64,000 bases of DNA from positions 1,089,078-1,153,077 of the forward strand of contig JAIWZP010000004.1 of NCBI GenBank assembly GCA_025201375.1, written 5' to 3'. A model generated the notes under the pieces. The model was not told the origin of the DNA and did no database searches. It saw only the letters and a list, made by a program, of their open reading frames with translations. The stretch comes from Gongronella butleri (lineage: Eukaryota; Mucoromycota; Mucoromycetes; Mucorales; Cunninghamellaceae). Below are positions 24,906 through 33,602 of this stretch, in pieces. The stretch's first letter is position 1. The number at the start of each line of letters is the position of its first letter. A program made the translations under genes and the position numbers.

Positions 24906-25982
24906 ATGAAAGCTGCTGTTCTGCGTGAATTCGGCACACCGCTGGCCATTGACCCATTGTTCCCCGATCCTCAGGTGTCACGAGGCGCAGCCATTGTCAA
25001 GGTGCTTGCTGTGCCTGTGAGCGGGTTTTACAATGAGACCCTGCAGGGCGCATTGCCACTTCAATTGCCGATTATCCCTGGGTTCAGCGCGGTCGGCATC
25101 GTCGACGAGGTTGGGCCTGATGCCACGGACGTCAAGGTGGGCGACGTGGTGTTTGTGGATCCGACGGTGCGGTCGCGCGACAATGTATACAGCCAGGCAA
25201 CGATCATGCAGGGCTTTTTCGCGTTTGGCGGTGCACTGTCAGACACGTACCGGCACGGCGCATTCGCCGAAAAATTGCTCGCCCCACTTGAGAATCTGGT
25301 GCGAATCCCCACGTCGCTTGTCAACCAACTCGGCGCGCCAAAACTCACGGCCCTGAATCCGCTGCTTGTCGCACAAGGCGCGCTTACCAAGGGCAATTTT
25401 CGCGCGGGCCAAAATGTCGTGGTGCTCGGTGGCTCCGGCCACTTTGGCAGCGCTGTCGCCCTGCTTGCGCTCGTGTCAGGCGCGCGAAAGGTGATCATTC
25501 CCACACGCAACCCTGCAAAAATCGACACGATCAAAGCAAAGTTCGGCGACCGCGTCATCGCCGTGCCCATCAAGGACACGGAAGAAGAGAATGCTGCCGC
25601 GTTCCAGGCCGCTGCGGGCGGCAATGATGTACCCATCCATCTGGCGCTCGATTTTCTCGACACCACGGCGCCCATGGACCTCGTGGCCGCCGCCGTCCAC
25701 GCGCTCGCCGTCAATGGCACACTCGTTCTATACAGTGGCACCGTCGCTCCAATCACACTCCCATATTCGCCAATCATGCTCAAGGACCTGACCATCCGCG
25801 GTGGCTTCATGTACGACCGCGACGCGCCCGAGACCGTCCTTGGGCTTATCGAAACCGGGCAACTTGATCTCAACTTGTACGACACAAGCACCCAATTTCC
25901 ACTCGAAGATGCGACAAAGGCCATTGACGCGGCCAGCACCACTTCTGGTGCATTTTACATCACCGTGGTCACGGTGGACTGA
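24906..25982 (+). CDS. Medium-chain dehydrogenase/reductase, zinc-independent
   Basis: Single exon of 358 residues. An N-terminal GroES-like fold is followed by a Rossmann domain with the dinucleotide loop VVLGGSGHFGSAVAL near residue 175. The usual GHE motif of zinc alcohol dehydrogenases is replaced by PGFSAVGIVDEVG, and no catalytic Cys/His triad is seen, so it belongs with quinone-oxidoreductase-like members. Substrate unknown. The strong TATA box and lack of introns suggest a regulated, highly expressed gene, unlike its intron-rich neighbours. An ATTAAAT-like polyadenylation signal follows the stop at about 25984. Confidence 0.85.
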   Translation: MKAAVLREFGTPLAIDPLFPDPQVSRGAAIVKVLAVPVSGFYNETLQGALPLQLPIIPGFSAVGIVDEVGPDATDVKVGDVVFVDPTVRSRDNVYSQATIMQGFFAFGGALSDTYRHGAFAEKLLAPLENLVRIPTSLVNQLGAPKLTALNPLLVAQGALTKGNFRAGQNVVVLGGSGHFGSAVALLALVSGARKVIIPTRNPAKIDTIKAKFGDRVIAVPIKDTEEENAAAFQAAAGGNDVPIHLALDFLDTTAPMDLVAAAVHALAVNGTLVLYSGTVAPITLPYSPIMLKDLTIRGGFMYDRDAPETVLGLIETGQLDLNLYDTSTQFPLEDATKAIDAASTTSGAFYITVVTVD

Positions 25983-26039
25983 TAATTAAATCGTTCTTCC
26001 TGCTCGTGGTGTACTTTTTATGATTTTGAATTAAATTAT

Positions 26040-26600
26040 TTACACGTCTTTTTCAACGTGGCATTTTATTGAAAACCAGAGGTCAGTTGAGTCGTGCAGA
26101 TGAATCCAAAAAAAATATGATATGATACTGTAGCGACATTTTCAAAATTATACAAGTACGCACGTACAGTAACAATAATGCCTTGGCCAAATTCTTCTTC
26201 GATCGCAATGAAATTTGCACTGTTCAAATCAGACAGGCTCGGACGTGGGACGTCAGATCCAGAATGTACTGTATGTTTGCCCGATGATGCATGACTTTTG
26301 TACTGTTGTACGCTTGTGAAAGCCGTTCAAACATCGTTTCAAAATTTTCAACCTCAATCGATATTCTCGGCAACCGATATCATAGGACGACACACGGCGC
26401 TTTTAACATGTCAAAAGTACCTGCTGAATCTTTCTCTATCGAATGGGACTAGTTTTTCATTGATGGATGCTTGGATGGCCAAAACTCGCGGAGAAAATCC
26501 ACTTGCTTTTTCAACAAAATCTTATTACAGTATTAATGGTGATTTGCAGCGCTTTAGAAGTTTACAGTAGATTGGGTTTGAACATTAATTTTGCGTGGGT
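26040..26600 (+). repeat. Dispersed repeat family B, diverged copy with five heptamer scars
   Basis: Matches 28975-29395 and 57600-57990 in order (the TTGCCCGATGA block, then CTTTTAACATGTC, then TCGAATG-GACTAGTTT, then GAGAAAATCCACTT). TACWGTA heptamers lie at 26126, 26165, 26267, 26526 and 26563. Confidence 0.6.
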
Positions 26601-27518
26601 CATTAACTCATGATATCTGCAGTTGTTGTTGAGATATTGAGAGAAAAAGAAGATAAAAAAAGGGAAAACAGGAAACTGATTGAGAATCTGATACCGTTTA
26701 TTAAGAAAAAGTGAGGACTCTATTATATAGACAATTTGTAAAAACTAGGGTTTGGGATGTAAGATGCAAAGAAATGCTTCAATGAGTGGCTGTCAAGCAT
26801 ACAAGCGTTCCGAGGCATGAATTGAATATGAGCCGCGCTCAATCAGCGATTGAGCTGTTCCTCGGATATGCAAACGATGCAGAGATGATGGTTCCGTGGC
26901 ATGAATGCACAAGGGCGCGTAAAGACGCGTATGGCCAAGTGGGACATTGTGTGATCGCAAGCAAATGAGAATTTTTATTATTTATTTTTTTTTTTTTTAT
27001 TTTTCTCAGGCTTGCATCTGCCCAGATCCTGGTCAATGCAATCTCTGATCATACATAGCGAATGAGGCATCTTAGCATGGGTGCGTACAAGAGAGCAAAT
27101 GAGGGAAAGGGTGCGCTATCCTTTCATGTATGGTAAAATCGCGATTAAAACGTAAAGACCTGGCGACAGCAGCCATTGTGTGAGCGGGGCTTAATTAGCC
27201 AGACTAGGTAAGTGCCCGGCCATCTGGATTTGAATCCAGGGATGCGGCACAGAGAATGCACGACGCGATTTGCATCGCGTAGCTTTATTTCTTTTTTTTT
27301 TTTTTTCACAACTTGTGAAATACCAGTCCAGACACGGCCAGCGCGTCAGACTTAGGGTAATCGCACATTCTCTTTCACATGGATGTGTCCATTGTGATTT
27401 TTACTTAATGAGATCACGCTCTGCAAGCAGCAAATACAACAGTTGTTGTATGATAATATACAGTAATAGCCCACCTGACCCCCTTGCAAAATCGTTAGAA
27501 AATCCTCATTTATGAAAA
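26601..27518. other. Intergenic, low-complexity and short repeats, no gene
   Basis: AT-rich with T runs at about 26985-26999 and 27292-27305 and one TACAGTA at 27459-27465. A tRNA T-arm-like stretch at about 27218-27236 does not fold into a tRNA. Confidence 0.45.
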
Positions 27519-29395
27519 TCAACGCTGCTCACTATCAAGTGCCCGCCGCTCCATGATTATTCTTGATTTCATTTGTTCGTTTTGGCTACTGGCTTCTCGG
27601 AAACAAAGTAAAAATCGGGGGTTGATCAGGTCGTTGACGAGAAAATCAAAATTTCTCTAGAAATTTACAATTTCTGCCCTGTCGTGCTAAATTGTTATTC
27701 GAGCATGCTGAAAACTCAAAAGTAAAAAGAGACGCGCGCGGCAGTCATTTTATTTTAGTCTGGCAAAGCTGATGCGCAATCTTTGTACACCTGCGACGCC
27801 AGATTTGAAATTTCAACTCCAATTTTCTCGGGAAGGAACAATGTAACCCACGGCAATCTTGCAGTGACAAAAGATGCAGAATTTGATTCTCTGTCAAATG
27901 GAATCAATTTCACTAACGGGCGACCAAAACTGGATAAGAAATTCAAGTTTTTAAAATTTGACGTTGATCGAATTTTTCTCGAGATCCGTCTCGTCAACTC
28001 CCAAATTTTCTTGCAGATTTGCTTGAAAGAGGGGGTCGATGCATCTAGTGAAGTGACTCTCAAAGCGCTGGTGCATAGGCTGCCAAACGGATTTGGATTT
28101 TCTGTCTGGAATTGAACCTCTCAAGCGGGGGACCCTCCAGATCCATTTTGACCTGAGCACCAAGCAACTTTTTTTCCGAAATTCGTAAAATCATTTCACC
28201 ACAAAGACTCGTCGCAACGCCACGAAACTTGCCGAACTATAGTTTTTGGCTCCTCTCTTTTCATAAAAAAATTAAAACCCCGAGGTCGCTCGAACAGCTG
28301 GTTCCGCGAGCGACTTGACATTGCTGATATTTTGGCTGTAACGCAGTTTTCGAAAAATCAGTTCGCAGTAAAATCGTGCTTCAATCACCACTAAACTTGA
28401 CATCCTGTATTTTTTAACGCTCCTCTTTCCAGAAAAAAATAAAAACCAGAGGTCGCTCTGGCCGTTGTCAAGACATGCACTGATTTCATGATTTTTCACA
28501 AAAAAAATGGTAATACAGTAGGCTGCCCCAAAACATAATTGGATCGGTACCAAAAATTGGCCATTTGGTGATTTTGGCACGTCAACTTACCGGTATAAAG
28601 TAACTTTAAAACCAGTGGGTGATTTGGCTGTCATTGGCAGTTTTTAAATTTTGGCATTTTTTCATGATGATTTTCACCAGTCTGGAGGTTATCCAAGGCT
28701 CGCTTGAATGGCTCGCCTTGGTTGTAAACAATGGTTAATTACGCGGATGTGCACATTTGTATAATCATGGAGGTGTCCCCAATTTTCTACATCCAGAATG
28801 TGCACAGACATCCAAAAAGATGGTACCCTGGATTTTTAAAAATGGTATTATTCACGCGGGATAGCCATTGGTAGATATTTGCCATGAATTATACAAATGT
28901 GCACATCCGCGTAATTAACCATTGTTTACAACCAAGGCGAGCCATTCAAGCGAGCCTTGGATAACCTCCTCTATAGTAGTGCTCTTAAGGACCACAAACC
29001 ACCATTCCAAATCTACATGCTGGGTTATTTCGGGTCCTTCTTTTCCTAAAAAAACGCTTAAAAACCAGAGGTCTGCTTGGTCGTTGTGCAGATGAATCCA
29101 AAATGTCGTTATTTTCAAAAATTTAGCAAGCAAGAGGCCTCAAAATATTTTGTGGAGCACCGTGCAAATGACACCGATCGAAAGAGACGCACTTGATTGT
29201 CATTTTTGGATTGTTTGTTTGCCCGATGAACGAACTTTGCACGCTTGCGAAAGTCGATCAAACATTATTGGATTAATTTCAAACTCACTTGTCTCGACAA
29301 CCGCAAAAACAACTAACAGTGGTTTTAACGTGCCTTAGACAGCTGCTGAATCTCTATCGAATGAGACCAGTTTCATCAATGGATGGCCAAAACTA
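27519..29395 (+). repeat. Dispersed repeat family B, copy 1 (left part)
   Basis: Collinear with 55395-55836 and 57081-57960. The pair provides a direct comparison of sites with and without small insertions. This copy is itself interrupted by a foldback element (28684-28969) and, immediately after, by a solo LTR (29401-30058), beyond which the repeat resumes. No intact protein is encoded. Confidence 0.7.
28684..28969. mobile_element. Foldback MITE with 87-88 bp terminal inverted repeats
   Basis: Left arm 28684-28770 and right arm 28882-28969 are near-perfect inverse complements (one base gap), starting GGAGGTTATCCAAGG. The spacer is 111 bp and non-coding. TCT flanks both ends (28681-28683 and 28970-28972), a possible 3-bp target duplication. 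The partner repeat at about 57510 lacks the element, which confirms an insertion. Confidence 0.85.
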
Positions 29396-29400
29396 CTCGC

Positions 29401-30058
29401 TGTGATGATCCTCTGCTGGACCGTCCTCTTGCTGCGGTGTTGGGGCCCAACGGGCCAGCGTCTCGGGCGCAAGCACGGAGCGCAAAGTGGGGCGGCGACG
29501 GGCCACGTCGACGGCCCGTTTAACAACGAGACGTTCGCGACGTGGTTGTTGTTGTGCGTGGCGTGAAGCAGCGCCACGGATATGGCGAGCGGGGCGCTCG
29601 TGGACTCTATTGGCAGGACGCATCTTGATATTGGTGACAGACAAGGAATTTTTATTGTAATACAGTAGCAAGAGGGGGGTTCAGGGGAGGAGAAACGGTG
29701 TTAAAAGGGTAAAGAAAAAAAGAAAAGAAAAAAAGGGGAAAAGGAAAGTGGCGGGTCTTTTATGTGCGACAAGGCCAATTGGTCTGCAGCCTTGGCGCAC
29801 AGACAGATCGAGATTCCAGCGGCGCAGCAAAAGGAGAAAAAGCGGGGCAAAGGAGAAGATCGGCCATTGCTCGATGGGGAGAGCAGCTACAAACTTGTAA
29901 GAGAGCGCGTTTGAAAGCCACGAGCCATGGCCAGATGATGGTGTTGGAACTGGGCGGCGGCCAAAGGAAAAGAGAAGGACTGGAAACAAAAAGGAACGAA
30001 AGGGAGCAAGAAGAAAAAAAAAGAGTTGTGGACAATGCTCACGAATTGGATCGTGACA
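29401..30058. mobile_element. Solo LTR (658 bp) with 5-bp target duplication
   Basis: Begins TGTGATGATCC and ends GGATCGTGACA, an imperfect 11-bp inverted pair with TG...CA ends. It is flanked by CTCGC on both sides (29396-29400 and 30059-30063). The flanks join into the continuous family-B repeat seen at about 57950. The weak minus-strand ORF (29393-29671) rich in Arg/Pro/Gln reads into it and is not treated as a gene. One TACAGTA lies inside at 29661-29667. Confidence 0.85.
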
Positions 30059-30063
30059 CTCGC

Positions 30064-30760
30064 AGAGAAAATCCACTTTTTCATCAAAATCTTTGACCGC
30101 GGTTTGTCTGACAACGGCCTTGTTGACCCCCAATTTTTATTGCAGTTTCACTAATAAACAGGGAGCAAAGCATTTAATGGAATGACTTGCGGCGCGCTAG
30201 CTTGGGTTTTAACTTTTTGCATCCGGTCATTTCACCAAGCAAGCTGCAGCCCACTCATCAGTGCACAAAAATGTGCAAAACAAAAATAAAATAAATACTG
30301 TACAAGAAAAAAAATCCATGCAATTTACACACCTTAATTTGGAAGTGCCAAACCTTAAATTTTTGCAAAACAATCTTGTCCAAAGTAGGCACTTTTCTCA
30401 GTCGATCGCCGTTCATGCGTCACTCTGCGCATTTTTCTCAAGTTGGGGCGATCTGGTATTTTGTCTGCCAAGAGCAACTTGTCGGAGTTGTCTGTTTGGG
30501 ATGCATTGATCACTCGGAGTTTGAAATTTCCCAAATTTGGCATTTTCTGAGATTGAAATGTGTGACCCCTGAGTGACCCCTGAGTGACCCCTGAGTGACC
30601 CCTGAATTTTTCAAAAGTGGTCGTAGCGCTTTGGGGGTTTAAGCTTTTTTGTTGCAAATTTTGCGCTGAATGCGTTGCAGCTATTTTTGAGTGGGGCCGA
30701 CCATGCAGGTGATGAGATGAATGCAAGATAAGACAAATACTGTATGATACAGTATGGCAT
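30064..30760 (+). repeat. Dispersed repeat family B, copy 1 (right part)
   Basis: Continues the copy cut by the solo LTR; collinear with 57960-58640. It includes three full tandem units of TGACCCCTGAG (30559-30602) where the partner copy has about two. Heptamers lie at 30296, 30738 and 30748. Confidence 0.7.
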
Positions 30761-30769
30761 TTTTGGAAT

Positions 30770-31810
30770 TGCTTAGCTGATTTGTTAATACTGTAATACA
30801 ACAAGAAGATATCCCTCTTCTTCCGCCGGGGACACATCTTCAGGTGTTATGCCCGCAAAGCCAAGATTCACGCCATGCATTTTTTTTTCTGGATTACCTT
30901 TTTCTTACGCGCTCCTGTGCCATCCCTCCTCAAGGCTGTCCCCTTCGCGCGACCGCTCTTAGCTCCTAATTCCTGATGGACAACACCAATGCATGATGAC
31001 CCAACCTCCTAACATGCAATTGACCCTTAACATGGCGTTAAATCCCCTTTTTACTGATGGATCCTTCAGATCCATCATCTTGACTCACCTGTAGATACGA
31101 CCCCCTATTTTCCCTTGATCCTTAGAGTATAAAAGGACATCCGCACAGCGCATGTCCTTCCTTTTTCCCTTATCTCTATAATCACATATATACCAATCCA
31201 CACACCCTTGCTTCTTCTTGAGTAATAAAGTCCTTATTACAATGATCTCTCCTATCAATGCTGTCCCCGTCGTGCCTGTGGCCCCGGTGCCCTTTTGTGG
31301 GCACAACATCAGGTGGCGGTGGACAATCTGTCGGCCAGGGCCTATCATACAGTATCATACGTACCGTACCTCGACAAGTTCGGGGGACGCGTTGTTCTGC
31401 GGTGCTGAACCAGCAGGTGCGTGGCTCTTCTTCAGAATTGGAAGAAGCATCATTGTTTCCAGAATCGAATCCATCTCGCGACGATTTTCGTGCCCTCGAA
31501 GTTCATCCGGTCGACGCGCCATCTCGCCGGCGGATGATCAACGAGACGGAGTGGCGCCTGCCTCCTCGCGACCTCGCCACACCTTCCAGCGCCTGAACGA
31601 GCTTTGGGGTCCATACCATGTGGACCTACTGTATTTGCATCGGCGACGACGACTCACCTTCTCCCCCTCCTGTACGTCTCGAGGACCCACGACCCTCTTA
31701 TTACTGTATCCCTCCCGCCCTCCTCCTGCTTTGTCTTTTCCTCTGTTTGCTCCTCTCAGGGATGACTTTTGCCCCTTTTCCCTATTTCTTTCTCTTTTAT
31801 TATTCGAATT
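30770..31810 (+). pseudogene. DIRS-like retroelement fragment (RNase H region), broken
   Basis: Split by the solo LTR at 30845-31308. Downstream of it, pieces read ETEWRLPP and FQRLNELWGPYHVDL, the conserved tail of the RNase H region of DIRS/Ngaro-type retroelements, where VDLF normally follows. At that exact point a TACTGTA (31627-31633) adds five bases and shifts the frame. Other heptamers lie at 31348 and 31702, and stops occur in all frames. No complete reverse transcriptase is present. Confidence 0.55.
30845..31308 (+). mobile_element. Solo LTR (464 bp) with 5-bp target duplication
   Basis: Starts TGTTATGCCC and ends GGGCACAACA (inverted pair, one mismatch). TCAGG flanks both ends (30840-30844 and 31309-31313). 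It contains TATAAAA at 31128-31134 and AATAAA at 31224-31229, consistent with U3-R-U5 organisation in plus orientation. Confidence 0.9.
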
Positions 31811-32589
31811 AAATAAAGCTCGGAAAGGTTGAAACCCAGTGCAGCAGCCCTCTCTGCATAATCAGCAAGTCCAATGCTTCACTAGCAGGAGTACTGTATG
31901 TAGGACGTTGTTACGGATAGAAAAGCACGACAATGCAAATAAAAGTCGTCGCCGTGACATGCTGCTGAGACAAACTAGATACGTAGTTACGTACGAGCGC
32001 CAATGCGGGAATATCATACTGTACACATGCATGACAAAAGACGGACAGGTTGAAAAGCGGTCCCGCTACAGTAAAAATGCCATTCTCCATTAATAAGTCG
32101 CACATTTACATAGCACCAATGCGCTACTGTATCTGATCGCTTTTGCTCAACACATACTGTACCTGTATGCCATGAAACTCGCCCTACAACTGATGCCTAT
32201 ACACGTGCACTAAAAGGCGCTTTTCAATATCCAATGTGTACCAGGTACATCAAGGTGTCATGTCAGAAACGGTCGTTTTCGCGTAAGTGTTCCTCTTTTT
32301 TTTTTTTTTTACTAGGCATCACTTGCGCTCTGTTGAACGCGAAAAAATGTAATAACGCAGGGGCCATTCTGTAAAGAAGATAGGACAGCTAAAACGCGTA
32401 AAATTGTGGATTTGATGATTTTTGTACAAAGAGCTGTGATCTGTGGAAGAGAAAAAAAGGATTCATGCGTTCCGACGCGCTTGTTAGCTTCGGCGCCAGC
32501 GGTGACTAAAATAAGCCCAGGTCGCCATTGACCCTGAATCCCCCTTTTCTCCCCTTTTTCTCCCTTTTTCTCTTGTTTGCCTTCCCTCC
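31811..32589. other. Intergenic with clustered TACWGTA heptamers
   Basis: Heptamers at 31892, 32017, 32067, 32125 and 32155. From about 32530 the sequence becomes a pyrimidine-rich leader to the ATG at 32590. No gene seen. Confidence 0.5.
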
Positions 32590-33495
32590 ATGCCCACAGG
32601 ATTTTACCTCACGCAAGAAAAAAAAACAGAAATTAAAAATCTTTTGCGTCAGGGTATGACACGGCCCGCGGTGGCAAAAGTATGTGGCGTGCGTGTCAAT
32701 ACGGTGCGAACGGTCGACCGACACCCCGAGCTCCCTGCGCGACGCCCGAGTCGACCCATGATCAAACATGAGATCTACCAAGTGAAGCAGCAGCTCCAGG
32801 ACGGTCTGTCTGTGCAAGACATGGCGCAGTTGATGGGCCGGGACTATGAGGAAATCGAGGCAATTCGCAAAAAGTACGGGATTGTCGTGGGTCGCCACTA
32901 CAAGGGGGGAATAATGCCGCCGAAAATGCGGGATGAAGTCAAGCGCCAACTTCTCGCCGACACGCCAGTGTCTCAAATTGCCAGTGCGCTTGGCGTTTCG
33001 CAACACAGCGTGCATATGGTGCGAGATGCATGCAATATTCCATCGCCAAACCTCAGCCCGGAGGACGCCGCACGAGCGGTTCACCCAAACACCATTGCCA
33101 TGATCAGAGAAATGTATAACATCCCAGTGCCTGGCCTGATGACGCCGATCCCTGTGCCCGCAGCAACCAGAGACAATATAAAGCGACTAATTGCGGCCGG
33201 CCTTCCCCGCTTTCAGGTGCGTCTTGCTGTCAAGGTGTCTCCAAGTTTTCTGGCGAATTTTTGCAAGGCAAACAATCTGCCAAGTCCCAAGCAAAGCTGT
33301 GCGTTTTTGCCTGGTGGCCGAACCTGCCAAAAACGCGTCAAAATTCCACAAAAACGCGGCCCACGTCCACGAACGCTTGATTCGACTGTCAGCAAAAAGT
33401 CAGGGACGCGCGCTACGAGTGACGACCACGCCACCGCGTCATCATCACGCCAAATCACTTTTTTAGATGAAATTCCGATGGTTGTCTTGTTGTAA
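32590..33495 (+). CDS. Protein with four helix-turn-helix-like repeats
   Basis: Single exon of 301 residues. Four repeats of the pattern (L)xxxVKxxLxxGxxxxxIAxxxGVxxxxVxxxR can be aligned at residues about 8-44, 58-98, 110-150 and 190-231. R3 (RDEVKRQLLADTPVSQIAS, then ALGVSQHSVHMVRDACNI) is the clearest homeodomain-like HTH of the type found in recombinases and Tc1/paired transposase N-termini. Three repeat-like units end in N-(I/L)-P-(S/V)-P (DACNIPSP, EMYNIPVP, KANNLPSP). The C-terminal 70 residues are basic and Ser/Thr-rich, like a DNA-binding tail. There is no DDE or YR catalytic domain. Possibilities are a transcription factor or a domesticated transposase DNA-binding region. It is convergent with the USP gene (107 bp between stops) and adjoins the scar-rich repeat block. 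Confidence 0.65.
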   Translation: MPTGFYLTQEKKTEIKNLLRQGMTRPAVAKVCGVRVNTVRTVDRHPELPARRPSRPMIKHEIYQVKQQLQDGLSVQDMAQLMGRDYEEIEAIRKKYGIVVGRHYKGGIMPPKMRDEVKRQLLADTPVSQIASALGVSQHSVHMVRDACNIPSPNLSPEDAARAVHPNTIAMIREMYNIPVPGLMTPIPVPAATRDNIKRLIAAGLPRFQVRLAVKVSPSFLANFCKANNLPSPKQSCAFLPGGRTCQKRVKIPQKRGPRPRTLDSTVSKKSGTRATSDDHATASSSRQITFLDEIPMVVLL

Positions 33496-33602
33496 TATAT
33501 TTTTATTGCGTCGAGTGAGGCGCGCAAAAAAAAAAAAGAAAGAAAGAAATTGAAAAAAATACAAGGTGTGTGGGTGGAGAAGGGGGGTGGAAAACAGCTC
33601 CA

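Noticed and set aside
27185..27260. Possible tRNA with T-arm GGATTCAAATCC on the minus strand
   Set aside because: The T loop is one base short and no matching acceptor, D or anticodon arms could be folded around it.
29393..29671. Arg/Pro-rich 92-residue minus-strand ORF
   Set aside because: It lies almost wholly within the solo LTR and has no ATG-supported homologue.
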